A stretch of DNA of 64,000 nucleotides, taken from contig NZ_JBAWKD010000014.1 of the NCBI RefSeq assembly GCF_037095735.1, positions 1 through 64,000 on the forward strand, written 5' to 3'. Each line of letters opens with the position of its first letter. Position 1 is the stretch's first letter. Below the pieces are notes generated by a model, which was not told where the DNA came from, did not search any database, and saw nothing but the letters and a program-made list of their open reading frames with translations. This DNA comes from Frigidibacter sp037095735. Its GTDB lineage: Bacteria > Pseudomonadota > Alphaproteobacteria > Rhodobacterales > Rhodobacteraceae. Of this stretch, positions 52,848-63,565 are shown in pieces. The translations under genes and the position numbers were made by a program.

Positions 52848-54182
52848 TCAGGCTGCCGAGGGCAGCGTCACGGTGCGGCGCACCCGCGCGAGGCGGTCTG
52901 CCGCGAAAGGCTTGGGATCGACCAGCGGGGTGTCGCCGGCGATCATCTGCGCGATCATCTGGCCCGCCCCGGGGCCGATGCCGAAGCCGTGGCCAGAGAA
53001 GCCGACGGCCAGGAAGAAGCCCGGGATCCGCTCGACCGGGCCGATCACCGGCACGGCGTCGGGGGTGGTGTCGATCAGCCCGCCCCAGCTGCGCGTGATC
53101 CGCGCCGCGCCGAAGGCCGGGAAGGCCTTCGCAAGGTGCTGCAGCCCGCGATCGAGGAAGCTGGCGTTCGGGTCCGGGTCCAGCACGCGGATCCGCTCGA
53201 ACGGGGTGATGTCGTCGGGCCCCCAGCTGCGCGGCATCTGCCATTCCTCGAGGAAGCGCCGTCCGACGCGCAGGCGCAGCTCCTTCCACGAGGTCACAAG
53301 CTTGGCCGAGAAATCCGGGAACAGCCGGAAGCTGTCGGGCACGATCGGCACGGCATTGGCATTGCGCATCGCGACCGAGAAGCCGCCGTCGAGCCGGCGC
53401 CGGAAGGCGAAGTTCGACGCGCCGACCGGCATGTCCGACACGCCCTCGACCGGCGAGACGCGGGCGACCGAGCCGAGGATCTTCAGCAGCGGCAGGTCGA
53501 TGCCCAGGTTCCCGGCAAAGAGGCGCGACCAGGCGCCACCGGCCAGCACCACCTGCCGGCAGCGGATCGGGCCGTGCTCGGTGATGACGCCGGACACGGC
53601 GCCGGCCTCGGTCTCGATCCCGCGGACGGCGCAGCTGGTGAAGATCTGCGCCCCCAGCGCGAGGGCGGCGCGCGCCAGCGCCGGCGCCGCCTGGATCGGT
53701 TCCGCCCGCCCGTCCGAGGCGGTGTGCATGCCGCCGACGAAATCGCCCGAGATGCCCGGCAGCAGCCCCGGCAGGTCCGACTTGCCCACGAGACGGGTGT
53801 CGATCTGGTAGACCTTCGCGGCCTCGGTCCAGTTGCGGTAGTCTTGCATCTCGGCCTCGGTGCGGCAGAGATAGGTGATGCCGGTCTGGCGATAGCCGGT
53901 GTCGGCGCCAAGCGCCCCGTTCAGCCCGCGCCAGAGCTTCAGGCTTTGCAGCGCCAGCGGGATCTCGGCCTCGTCGCGGCCCATCTGGCGCACCCAGCCC
54001 CAGTTGCGGCCCGACTGTTCGGCCCCGATCAGGCCCTTCTCGCACAGCACGACGCGCAGCCCGCGCTGTGCGAGGTAATAGGCGCTGCTGACGCCGACGA
54101 TGCCGCCGCCGATGACGACCACGTCGGCGTCCTGCGGAAGCTCGGTCCCGCCGATCACGGCGTCGGGAAGGATGCGCGACAT
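52848..54182 (-). CDS. FAD-dependent amine oxidoreductase (DAO family)
   Basis: A 444-residue DAO-superfamily flavoprotein. DVVVIGGGIVGVSSAYYLAQRG (Rossmann; glycines at 25-27) and EQSGRNWGWVRQMGRD form the FAD-contacting region, and GFSGHGFGIGPGAGQ is the C-terminal motif. Such enzymes oxidise sarcosine, glycine derivatives, gamma-glutamyl amines or other secondary amines. It is encoded directly upstream of hyuAB and would oxidise the amino acid released by ring opening, mirroring the FAD enzyme in the first hydantoin module. Whether it uses oxygen or a quinone/Etf acceptor is unclear. Confidence 0.8.
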   Translation of the reverse strand: MSRILPDAVIGGTELPQDADVVVIGGGIVGVSSAYYLAQRGLRVVLCEKGLIGAEQSGRNWGWVRQMGRDEAEIPLALQSLKLWRGLNGALGADTGYRQTGITYLCRTEAEMQDYRNWTEAAKVYQIDTRLVGKSDLPGLLPGISGDFVGGMHTASDGRAEPIQAAPALARAALALGAQIFTSCAVRGIETEAGAVSGVITEHGPIRCRQVVLAGGAWSRLFAGNLGIDLPLLKILGSVARVSPVEGVSDMPVGASNFAFRRRLDGGFSVAMRNANAVPIVPDSFRLFPDFSAKLVTSWKELRLRVGRRFLEEWQMPRSWGPDDITPFERIRVLDPDPNASFLDRGLQHLAKAFPAFGAARITRSWGGLIDTTPDAVPVIGPVERIPGFFLAVGFSGHGFGIGPGAGQMIAQMIAGDTPLVDPKPFAADRLARVRRTVTLPSAA

Positions 54183-54215
54183 GTCAGTCCCCTTGTCCAG
54201 AGACGTCGGCCTGGG

Positions 54216-54935
54216 TCACAGCATGTCCTCCTGACGGCAGTTCACCAGCAGTTCCGCGACCGCTGCGGTGTTGGGAAGTTCGATCACCGTGCGGATCAGC
54301 GTGGCGATCGTTTCGGGGTCGGTCATCTCGGCGCGCGAGATCTTGGTGACGGCATCGGTCATGTCGGTGCGCACGAAGCTGGGGCAGAGCGCGGTGGCAC
54401 GGATGCCCTTCGGCCAGGCGACATGGCGGATGGTGTGGGTCAGGCCCATGACCGCGAACTTGGTCATCGCATAGCCGACGTGGGGATTGCGCACCCGCTT
54501 GCCCGAGAGCGAGGCGATGTTGACCACGCGGCCGCGGCCCGTCGCCTCGAGATGCGGCAGGCAGAGCCGCGTCAGCCGCAGCGGCGCCTTGACGTTGATC
54601 GCCCAGAGCCGGTCGAGCGCGTCGTCGTCGTCATCCTCGAGCGTGACGCGCTCGTTGCTGCCTGCGTTGTTGATCAGCGCGTCGATGCGTCCGAAACGAG
54701 CGACGGTCGCGGCGATCCAGTCGGCGGCGGTCTGCGGCGCGAGTGCGTCGAAGGTGTGGACCAGCACGCTGTCTTCGGGGGCCGGCAGCGCGGCGCGCAT
54801 CCGGTCCGGGTCGCGGGCGCCGAGGCTGAGCCGGTAGCCGCGGCCGAGCAGTTCGCGGGCGGTCGCGAGGCCGATGCCGCGGTTGGCGCCGGAGATGACC
54901 GCGACGGGCGCGCCGTTGGGGAGGTCGGAAGGCAT
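54216..54935 (-). CDS. Short-chain dehydrogenase/reductase
   Basis: A 239-residue classical SDR. The cofactor motif is SGANRGIG (15-22), NNAG lies at 89-92, and the catalytic residues are a serine in NIASLSG (142 or 144), Y155 and K159 in YAMTK. An acidic run, EDDDDDALD (100-108), is unusual. It is the first gene of the leftward hyuAB operon and is divergent from the second Dpp-type importer. It would reduce or oxidise a small carbonyl or alcohol in the pathway; the substrate is unknown. Confidence 0.82.
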   Translation of the reverse strand: MPSDLPNGAPVAVISGANRGIGLATARELLGRGYRLSLGARDPDRMRAALPAPEDSVLVHTFDALAPQTAADWIAATVARFGRIDALINNAGSNERVTLEDDDDDALDRLWAINVKAPLRLTRLCLPHLEATGRGRVVNIASLSGKRVRNPHVGYAMTKFAVMGLTHTIRHVAWPKGIRATALCPSFVRTDMTDAVTKISRAEMTDPETIATLIRTVIELPNTAAVAELLVNCRQEDML

Positions 54936-55272
54936 CGGGGGACTCGCGGGGGCAGTTGCGGATCTGTGGCCAGCAGTGCAGCGCGCCGGCGTGCTGGCAA
55001 GAAGATTCTGGAAGATAATGATAGATATTGGTTCGCGCTGAGTGGCCTCACCGCTCTGGGCCTAAAAAATATGCAAATGGTCGCCTGTTCCGGGCGAAAT
55101 CAATGACCATCGTGACCGATTAGGGAATCTCGTGCCCGATAGTGAATTTTTCTTGACAGAAATTGCGGCGTGAAACCGGAATACGTCAAAAGGCTGCAAG
55201 CTTTCGCCGCGACTCTCCCAACGTTGCATCCCAACTGTCCCCGTTCGCGGGGCGAACCGGAAGGAAGACACC
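54936..55272. promoter_or_regulatory. Divergent control region between the hyuAB operon and the importer operon
   Basis: About 340 bases without a gene. Two A+T-rich islands stand out: one at about 55008-55030 (GATAATGATAGATATT), suited to the leftward operon, and one at about 55135-55160 ending in a perfect TTGACA (55153-55158) on the + strand, suited to the importer. A matching -10 at the usual spacing is not convincing (GGAATA is nearest). A regulator acting on both operons here is likely from position. Confidence 0.45.
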
Positions 55273-55318
55273 ATGCCCACCGCCCACCGTTCCGCTGCCC
55301 ACAGGTTCCCGTCGCGCC

Positions 55319-55326
<8 letters not shown>
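55273..55326 (+). CDS. Possible 17-residue leader peptide overlapping the ATPase start
   Basis: An ATG at 55273 is preceded by AAGGAAG, a much better ribosome site than the ATPase gene has. It opens a 17-codon frame (MPTAHRSAAHRFPSRHA) ending TGA at 55324-55326. This stop lies 3 bases beyond the ATPase ATG (55319-55321), so ribosomes finishing the leader could restart on the ATPase gene. The peptide is rich in histidine and arginine and has no known relatives. It could be a coupling or attenuation leader, or chance. Confidence 0.35.
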
Positions 55327-57006
<1,680 letters not shown>

Positions 57007-57010
<4 letters not shown>

Positions 57011-57984
57011 TGGACATGCTGCTGTCCTCCCTTGCGGTGCTGACGCGCAAGATCGGCGTGGCGCTGGTGCAACTGGTGCTGATCGCGACGCTGGTCTTCT
57101 CGATCATGTATGTGATGCCGGGCGATCCGGTGATGATGCTGCTGGGCGCCGAGAGCGACCCCTCGCCCGAGGCGGTGGCCGCGATGCGCGCCAAGCTGGG
57201 GCTCGATCAGCCGGTGGCGGTGCAATACGCCAGCTGGATGACCGGGCTCTTGCACGGCGATTTCGGCCGCTCGGTCACCGACGGCTACCCGGTCGCAGAC
57301 TACATCGCCGAGAACCTGCCGCTGACGCTGGAACTGGCGGCGGCGGCCGTGGTGGTGGCAATGGCGATCGGCATTCCGCTGGGCATCGTGGCGGCGCTGC
57401 GCCGCGGTACTGTGGTGGACAGCCTGCTGACCTCGTTCTCGACCATCGGCATCTCGCTGCCGGTCTACATCCTTGGCGCGATGCTGATCCTTCTGTTCGC
57501 GCTGAAGCTCGACTGGCTCCCTTCGAGCGGCTACATGAACTTCTCGCGCAACCCGCCCGAGCATTTCCGCCGCCTGCTGCTGCCGGCGCTGACGCTGGGC
57601 TTCGGGCTGTCGGCCTCGATCACCCGGATGACCCGCTCGTCGGTCCTCGACATCCTCGACCGCGACTTCGTGCGCACGCTGCGGGCCAAGGGCATGCGCG
57701 AGCGGCGGATCATCGGCCGCCATGTCCTGCGCAACGCCGCGATCCCGATCGTGACCATCGTCGGGCTGCAGCTTGGCAACCTGATGGGCGGCACGGTGCT
57801 GGTCGAGGCGATGTTCAACTGGCCCGGCCTGTCGACCCTGCTTGTCGAGGCGGTCTCGACCCGCAACTACCCGGTGGTGCAGGGCGTGATCCTGACCATC
57901 GCGGGGCTCTACATCTTCATCAACCTCGCGGTCGAGCTGGTCTACCTGCTGCTCGATCCGCGCATCCGCCGGAGGCGTGTCTGA
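57007..57984 (+). CDS. ABC importer permease, DppB type
   Basis: A 325-residue permease with the DppB layout: N-terminal helix, VMPGDPVMMLLGAESDPSPE, then MRAKLGLDQPVAVQYASWM before the core helices, and the coupling loop near DRDFVRTLRAKGMRERRI. GTVLVEAMFNWPGLSTLLVEA is the family C-terminal landmark. It overlaps the ATPase gene by ATGA and the DppC-type gene by one base (TGATG). Confidence 0.88.
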
Positions 57985-58817
57985 TGAGCCGCTTCTCGCA
58001 GGCGCTGCGCCGCCGCCCGATCCTGGCCGCCAGCACCGCCATCGTCGCCCTCGTCGTCTTCGTGGCGCTCTTCGGTCCGCTGATCGCGCCCCACGACCCG
58101 TTCCTGATCGCGGCCGAGGTGCGGCTGCAGGGATCCTCGGCGCTCTATCCGCTGGGAACAGACGAGTTCGGACGCGACATCCTGTCCCGGCTTCTCTACG
58201 GGATCCGCCCGACGATCATGGTCGCGGCCTGCGCGACGGCGCTGGCGGCGGTGCTGGGCACCGCGCTGGGCATCGTCGGCGGCTATGCGCGGGACTGGGC
58301 GGCGGGTCTGGTGATGCGGGTGGTCGACATCCTGCTGTGCTTCCCGCCGATCCTGCTGGCGCTGCTGGCCGTGGTCTTCTGGCAAAGCGGCATCGCCAGC
58401 CTCGCGGTGGTGATCGGCATCGTCTACGCCCCGCAATTCGCCCGCATCGCGCAATCGGCCACGCTGCAGGTCTCGCGGCTGGAATACCTGCAGGCCGAGC
58501 AGGTGATGGGCGCGCGCACCCCGCGCATCGTCTTCACCGCGATCCTGCCCAACATCATGCCGGTGCTGCTCGTGCAGGCGACGCTGACCATCGCCGAGGC
58601 GATCCTGCTGGAATCCGGCCTGTCGTTCCTGGGCCTCGGGATCGTGCCGCCGGCGCCCTCCTGGGGGCAGATGATCGGCACGGCGCAGCAGTACCTGTCG
58701 CAGAACCCGATGTACCTCGTCTGGCCCTCGGTCTGCCTCGCGCTGACCGTGCTGTCGGTCAACGTGATCGGCGACACGCTGCGCGACCTCTACGACCCCC
58801 GGCTTCGCAAAGAATAA
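57984..58817 (+). CDS. ABC importer permease, DppC type
   Basis: A 277-residue permease with LGTDEFGRDILSRLLYG before the core helices, the coupling loop near LEYLQAEQVMGARTPRI, and ESGLSFLGLGIVPPAPSWG at the C-terminal core. GGAGG precedes the ATG at a good distance inside the upstream gene. It forms the transmembrane channel with the DppB-type protein. Its stop lies within a short direct repeat that leads to the binding-protein gene. Confidence 0.88.
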   Translation: MSRFSQALRRRPILAASTAIVALVVFVALFGPLIAPHDPFLIAAEVRLQGSSALYPLGTDEFGRDILSRLLYGIRPTIMVAACATALAAVLGTALGIVGGYARDWAAGLVMRVVDILLCFPPILLALLAVVFWQSGIASLAVVIGIVYAPQFARIAQSATLQVSRLEYLQAEQVMGARTPRIVFTAILPNIMPVLLVQATLTIAEAILLESGLSFLGLGIVPPAPSWGQMIGTAQQYLSQNPMYLVWPSVCLALTVLSVNVIGDTLRDLYDPRLRKE

Positions 58818-58844
58818 GACCACCTCGCAACGAACAAGACCACC
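58813..58844 (+). repeat. 12-bp direct repeat with 20-base period before the binding-protein gene
   Basis: AATAAGACCACC (58813-58824) and AACAAGACCACC (58833-58844) differ at one base and are 20 bases apart, about two helix turns. The first copy contains the permease stop codon. It could be a regulator or RNA-protein site, or a replication slip. Confidence 0.5.
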
Positions 58845-58865
58845 AACAGGGAAAGACCGTCACTC

Positions 58866-60395
58866 ATGCGCATGTCATGTCTCGCCGCGGTTGCGGCGCT
58901 CGCTGCCGGCCTTGCCGGCGCCGCCCAGGCCGGCGGAAACCTCTATTTCGGCCTGTCGGGCGAACCCTCGACCATGGATGCCGCCATCCAGACCGGGACC
59001 ACGTTCCGCACCGTGAAGCTCGCCATCCACCGCGGGCTGGTGAACTACGGCATCGACGGCAAGCTGTCGAACGAGCTGGCCGAAAGCTACGAGGTCAGCC
59101 CGGACGCCAAGGTGTTCACCTTCCACCTGCGCGACGCCAAGTTCCACGACGGCAGCCCGGTCACCGCGGCCGACGTCAAGGCGACCTTCGACCGGATCAT
59201 GGCACCGGGCTCGACCGCCTCGTTCCGCAACCAGTTCGAGCTTGTCGACAAGATCGAGACCCCGGACCCGAAGACGGTGGTGATCAGCCTGAAGAAGGCG
59301 GCGGTGTCGTTCATCCACTACCTCGCCCTGCCGGAATCGGTGATCCTGCCCGCCAGCTGGATCGCCGCGCATGGCGCCGACCCCAATACCGCCGCGCCGA
59401 TCGGCGCCGGGCCGTTCAAGTTCGATCACTGGACGCGCGGCCGCGAGTTGGTCGTCGAGAAGTTCGACGACTACTACAAGCCCGGCCTGCCCAAGCTGGA
59501 CAGCGTCACCTACCAGTTCTACGCCGACGAGAACACGCGGGTGAACGCGATCAAGTCGGGCGAGGTCGACATCATCGACTACGTCCCGGCGCGCGAGCTG
59601 AAGGCGCTGGAGGCCGACCCGGACATCCGCCTGGAAAGCACCTTCGGCCCGTTCATGGGGCTGCAGTACAACGTCTCGAACCCGGCGCTGGCCAATCCCG
59701 ACGTGCGCCGCGCCATCGCCTATGCCGTCGACCGCAGCGTGATCGTGAACACCGCCTTCGACGGCGTCGGCACCCCGATCTACGGGCTGGCGATCCCCGA
59801 GGGCTACGGCGGCTATGACGAGACCAAGAAGGACTTCTACAAGGTCGACATCCCCTACGCCAAGGAGTTGATGGCGAAGGCGGGATATCCCGACGGGTTC
59901 GAGGCCCGCATCGTCGCCTCGTCGCAGTACAGCTTCCACCAGAACACCGCGATCGCGCTGCAGTCCGAGCTGGCGAAGATCGGCATCAAGCTGACGCTGG
60001 ACCTGCCGGACTGGACGACGCGGATGTCGAAGCTTTCGAAGGGCGATTACGACATGGCGGTGATGGGCACGGTGGGCGAGATCACCGATCCCGACTGGCT
60101 GACCAACCACTATTACGGCGGCGAGAACCTCGTGCGCACCGCCAATTCGGCCCATTACCAGGATGCCGAGATCGACCGGCTTCTGGACGAGGGCCGCGCC
60201 ACCGCCGATCCGACCAAGCGTGACGAGATCTACAAGCAGTTCGTCGACCGCGCCCTGGACCAGGCGCCGATCCTGTTCCTGATGTGGCGCGACCAGAGCT
60301 ATGCGGTGCGCGAGACGGTGAAGGACTTCACCAACATGCCGGCGTTCCTCAGCTTCCAGTCGGGCTTCTCGCTCGAGAACACCGATCTCGACTGA
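58866..60395 (+). CDS. Extracellular solute-binding protein of a Dpp-type importer
   Basis: A 509-residue SBP_bac_5 protein with a Sec signal peptide (cut after GAAQA, about residue 22). Landmarks are YFGLSGEPSTMDAAIQTG, FTFHLRDAKFHDGSPVTAADV and NPDVRRAIAYAVDRS. It ends the importer operon and is followed by a terminator hairpin. The importer is divergent from the ATP-dependent hydantoinase operon, so a hydantoin, lactam or N-carbamoyl compound is a better guess for its ligand than a peptide. Confidence 0.88.
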   Translation: MRMSCLAAVAALAAGLAGAAQAGGNLYFGLSGEPSTMDAAIQTGTTFRTVKLAIHRGLVNYGIDGKLSNELAESYEVSPDAKVFTFHLRDAKFHDGSPVTAADVKATFDRIMAPGSTASFRNQFELVDKIETPDPKTVVISLKKAAVSFIHYLALPESVILPASWIAAHGADPNTAAPIGAGPFKFDHWTRGRELVVEKFDDYYKPGLPKLDSVTYQFYADENTRVNAIKSGEVDIIDYVPARELKALEADPDIRLESTFGPFMGLQYNVSNPALANPDVRRAIAYAVDRSVIVNTAFDGVGTPIYGLAIPEGYGGYDETKKDFYKVDIPYAKELMAKAGYPDGFEARIVASSQYSFHQNTAIALQSELAKIGIKLTLDLPDWTTRMSKLSKGDYDMAVMGTVGEITDPDWLTNHYYGGENLVRTANSAHYQDAEIDRLLDEGRATADPTKRDEIYKQFVDRALDQAPILFLMWRDQSYAVRETVKDFTNMPAFLSFQSGFSLENTDLD

Positions 60396-60420
60396 ACTGA
60401 CGCCAGATCGACGGAAGGGC

Positions 60421-60453
60421 CCCCGGCAGCGATGCCGTGGGGTCTTTTCGTTT
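60421..60453 (+). terminator. Rho-independent terminator after the importer operon
   Basis: CCCCGGCA, loop GCGA, TGCCGTGGGG forms a GC-rich stem with a one-base bulge, followed by TCTTTTCGTTT on the + strand. It begins 25 bases after the stop of the binding-protein gene. Confidence 0.7.
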
Positions 60454-60860
60454 GGGGCACAGGCAGGGCCGAGGCAGCGCTTTCTTTGGTCGCAGGAAAC
60501 GGGGCTGGTCACGCAGCTGTCGGGCGGACGGCGGTGCCGCTGGGGGGCGGGGCATGACGTCCTGCGCGTCGTTCGGCGTTCATGGCCGCGGTGAACGGCG
60601 CCATGGCAGGACGCCATGCCGACGGCCGGACGGCGCGGCCGAAGTGACCGATGCCGCGGCATGCGTCGAGGACGCTCGGGCGCGCGGTCGATCGAGCGCT
60701 TTCGACACCGCCTCTTTCGGGGCGGCCCTCGGCGTCAGTCTGCCTGCCGCGGGGGGCCAGGAGCACCTCCGGTCGTCGTGCCTGCGAAGCCCGCGCGGGT
60801 GCCGAAGGCGCTGTTGGGGGCTGCGGCTTCCCTGCCGCGGTGGCCGGGCGCCGGGCTGGC
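60454..60860. other. Gene-free stretch between two importer operons
   Basis: About 400 GC-rich bases with several overlapping open frames on both strands, none of which has a recognisable protein pattern, a good ribosome site or third-position bias that stands out. I see no RNA gene or clear repeat. It may hold the 3' end region of the minus-strand importer transcript. Confidence 0.5.
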
Positions 60861-61853
60861 TCAGGCCGGCCAGGCCAGCACGTCGCGCTCGTCGGCGTGG
60901 AAGGGCAGGGGGCTGCCCGCGGCTGGGGCCCGGTCGATCAGGCCGCTGCCAACCACCGAGGTGATCTGCCGCTCGCCCGCCCGCGCCACGATCTTGGTGA
61001 CCGAGCCGAGGAAGATCACGCTTTCCACCACCGCGTCGACCTGCCGCTGGCCCGCGCCGGCGGGGCCGGGGCGCAGCGCCTCGGGGCGCACCGCCCAGAG
61101 ATCGCTGCCGGAACCGAGGAAGTTGCATTCTCCCAAGAAGCCCGCGACGAAGGGGCTGGCCGGGCGGCGGTAAAGCTCTTGCGGGCTGCCGTTCTGCGCG
61201 ATCCGGCCCTTGTCCATCACCACGATCCGGTCCGACAGGTGCAGCGCCTCTTCCTGGTCGTGGGTGACGTAGATGATCGTCACCCCCAGCTCGCGGTGCA
61301 GCGCTTTGATCTGCAGCTGGATCGACTGGCGCAGGTTCTTGTCCAGCGCGCCCAGCGGCTCGTCCATCAGCAGGATGTCGGGGTTGATGACCAGCGCGCG
61401 CGCCAGCGCCACCCGCTGCTGCTGGCCGCCCGACAGCGCGCCCGGAACCCGGTCGGCGAAGGCGGTCAGCTCGACCAGTTCCATCGCCTCGCCGGTGCGC
61501 TTCGCGATCTCGGCTGAGGAGAGCCCGCGCATCTCGAGCCCGAAGGCGATGTTCTTGCGCACGCTCATGTGCGGGAACAGCGCGTAGTTCTGGAACACCA
61601 TCCCGATGTTGCGCTTGGCGACCGGCACCCGGGCGATGTCGCGTCCGTCGATGTCGATGCGGCCGCTGTCAGCCTCCTCGAACCCGGCGATGACCTTCAG
61701 CATCGTGGTCTTGCCCGAGCCCGAGGCGCCGAGCAGCGTGCAGAACTCGCCCGCCGCCACCTCGAGATCGAGCCCGTGCAGCACGGTCTGCGGGCCATAG
61801 CTCTTCCACAGCGCGCGGATCGAGACGGCCTTGCCGAGAAGGGTGTCAGCCAT
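60861..61853 (-). CDS. Spermidine/putrescine-type ABC importer ATPase (PotA-like)
   Basis: A 330-residue ATPase with Walker A GASGSGKTT (42-50), MVFQNYALFPHMSVRKNIAFG after the Q-loop, signature LSGGQQQRVALARAL and Walker B LLMDEPLGALD. A C-terminal TOBE-type regulatory domain begins near NFLGSG and ends the protein. It overlaps the fused permease gene by 8 bases. The family imports polyamines, but relatives carry other amines, iron or phosphonates. The binding protein is not in the window. Confidence 0.87.
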   Translation of the reverse strand: MADTLLGKAVSIRALWKSYGPQTVLHGLDLEVAAGEFCTLLGASGSGKTTMLKVIAGFEEADSGRIDIDGRDIARVPVAKRNIGMVFQNYALFPHMSVRKNIAFGLEMRGLSSAEIAKRTGEAMELVELTAFADRVPGALSGGQQQRVALARALVINPDILLMDEPLGALDKNLRQSIQLQIKALHRELGVTIIYVTHDQEEALHLSDRIVVMDKGRIAQNGSPQELYRRPASPFVAGFLGECNFLGSGSDLWAVRPEALRPGPAGAGQRQVDAVVESVIFLGSVTKIVARAGERQITSVVGSGLIDRAPAAGSPLPFHADERDVLAWPA

Positions 61854-63552
61854 GGGCGTTTCTCCGGGACAGGATCAGGTTCGCGACAAGGATCGCGACG
61901 GTCAGCAGGATGATCAGCGCCGAGGCGGCGTTGATCGTCGGGTCGATTTCATGGGCCATGCCCTCGTACATCGCGCGGGGCAGGGTGCGCGAGCGCACGT
62001 TGGTCAGGAACAGCGCCAGCACCACGTCGTCGAAGCTCTGGATGAAGGCGAAGACGGCGCCGGCGACGATGCCGGGCAGGATCGCGGGCAGCATGACGCG
62101 GCGGAACATCGTGCCCCAGCTTGCGCCGAGGTTCAGCGCCGCAAGCTCGAGCGTGGGGTCGAAGCCCTTCAGCGCGGCGCGCACGGTGATGAACACATAG
62201 GGCGCGCAGAGCACGCTTTGCGCGAGGCCCAGCGTGTAGGGATTGCCCAGCATCCCCAGCGGCGCGAGCAGGTAGTAGAGCCCGACCCCGAGGATGATCA
62301 CCGGCACCACCATCGGCAGCACGAAGAAGGTTTCGAGCCAGGGACGCAGCCGCGGCGTGGCGCGCGACACGCCGATGGCGGCGGCGGTGCCGATCACCAG
62401 CGACAGCGGGACGGCGACGCTGGCGGCCTTCAGCGAGTTCCAGATCGAGCGGATCCATTTCGGATCGGCGAAGAAGTTCTCGAACCAGCGCAGCGAGTAG
62501 CTGGGCGGCGGGAACTGCAGGAACGGCGAGTTCGAGGCCGCCATCGGGAAGACGAGGATGATCGGCGCGATCAGCACCAGCAGCACCAGCATCCCGCAGG
62601 CGACCGTCACCCAGCCGCCGCCGCTGCGCCGGCCGTGGACGCCGAAGGGTTGGCTTGCCCCGCGCCCGCCGCCGCCCGAGAACAGCTTGTCGAGGCCGAA
62701 GGCGCGCTGGAAGGCCACGAAGATGATCAGCGTCGCCACCAGCAGCACCACCGACAGCGCCGCGGCCAGCCCCCAGTTCAGGTCGACGTTGATGTTCTGT
62801 GCGATCAGCATCGAGATCAGCGTCTGCCCCGGGCCGCCCATCAGCGCCGGCGTGATGTAGTAGCCGATGGCGTTCATGAAGACGATCGTCGCCCCGGCGA
62901 TCACCCCCGGCGCGGTCAGCGGCAGGATCACCCGGCGCATGACCGACAGGCTCGAGGCGCCAAGGCTCTGCGCCGCCAGCACCAGCGAGGCATCGATCGA
63001 GCGGAAGGCGGCATAAAGCGGCAGCACCACGAAGGGCATCAGCACATGGGTCATGCCGATCAGCACGCCCGAAAGGTTGTAGATGAAGGCGACCGGCGCA
63101 TCGGTCAGGCCCGTGGACTGCAGGACCGAGTTCAGGATGCCGTTCCTTTGCAGGATCACGATCCAGGCCGCGGTGCGCACCAGCGCCGAGGTCCAGAACG
63201 GCAGGAGCACCATCACGAACAGGATCTTGCGCGTGCGGTCGCCGACCGTGGCCAGCAGATAGGCCACCGGATAGCTGAAGATCACGCAGAGCACCGTCAC
63301 CAGCCCCGAGATCAGGAAGGTGTTCCCGAGCACGGTGCGGTAGAGCGGCACCTCGAGCAGGCGCGCGTAGTGCCGAAGCGTCCAGGTCTCCTCACCGAAG
63401 CTGAGCCCGAGCAGCAGCAGCACCGGCCAGAGGAACAGCACCACCAGCAGCACGACCAGCGGCGCGTTCAGAAGCCAGGGCAGCGCGCCCACCTTCCGTG
63501 GGCGCGGGCTTGGAGCCATGCTGTGCTCCCTGGGGTTTTCGGCAAGGGACAT
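61846..63552 (-). CDS. Fused PotB-PotC-type ABC importer permease
   Basis: A 568-residue membrane protein equal to two permeases joined end to end. The first half (about 25-290) and the second (about 315-568) each have a set of hydrophobic helices and an EAA coupling loop: AAQSLGASSLSVMRRVILP at 193-211 and AALNLGASWGTMFRRVMLP in the second half. A glycine-rich linker, FSGGGGRGAS, lies near 291-300. Classical PotB and PotC are separate proteins of about 260-285 residues, so this is a fusion. It is followed by the PotA-like gene with an 8-base overlap. Confidence 0.85.
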   Translation of the reverse strand: MSLAENPREHSMAPSPRPRKVGALPWLLNAPLVVLLVVLFLWPVLLLLGLSFGEETWTLRHYARLLEVPLYRTVLGNTFLISGLVTVLCVIFSYPVAYLLATVGDRTRKILFVMVLLPFWTSALVRTAAWIVILQRNGILNSVLQSTGLTDAPVAFIYNLSGVLIGMTHVLMPFVVLPLYAAFRSIDASLVLAAQSLGASSLSVMRRVILPLTAPGVIAGATIVFMNAIGYYITPALMGGPGQTLISMLIAQNINVDLNWGLAAALSVVLLVATLIIFVAFQRAFGLDKLFSGGGGRGASQPFGVHGRRSGGGWVTVACGMLVLLVLIAPIILVFPMAASNSPFLQFPPPSYSLRWFENFFADPKWIRSIWNSLKAASVAVPLSLVIGTAAAIGVSRATPRLRPWLETFFVLPMVVPVIILGVGLYYLLAPLGMLGNPYTLGLAQSVLCAPYVFITVRAALKGFDPTLELAALNLGASWGTMFRRVMLPAILPGIVAGAVFAFIQSFDDVVLALFLTNVRSRTLPRAMYEGMAHEIDPTINAASALIILLTVAILVANLILSRRNAHG

Positions 63553-63565
63553 GGACGCTCCCGTC

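Noticed and set aside
50731..55106. Open frames of 1026 and 766 codons on the + strand opposite hyuA, the flavoprotein and the SDR
   Set aside because: Low-complexity compositions typical of antisense frames at high GC; they cross real gene boundaries and show no domain.
60437..61128. Overlapping frames of 85 to 185 codons in the gap right of the importer operon
   Set aside because: No motif, no consistent start signal, and frames on both strands are equally open; part of the stretch belongs to the PotA-like gene.
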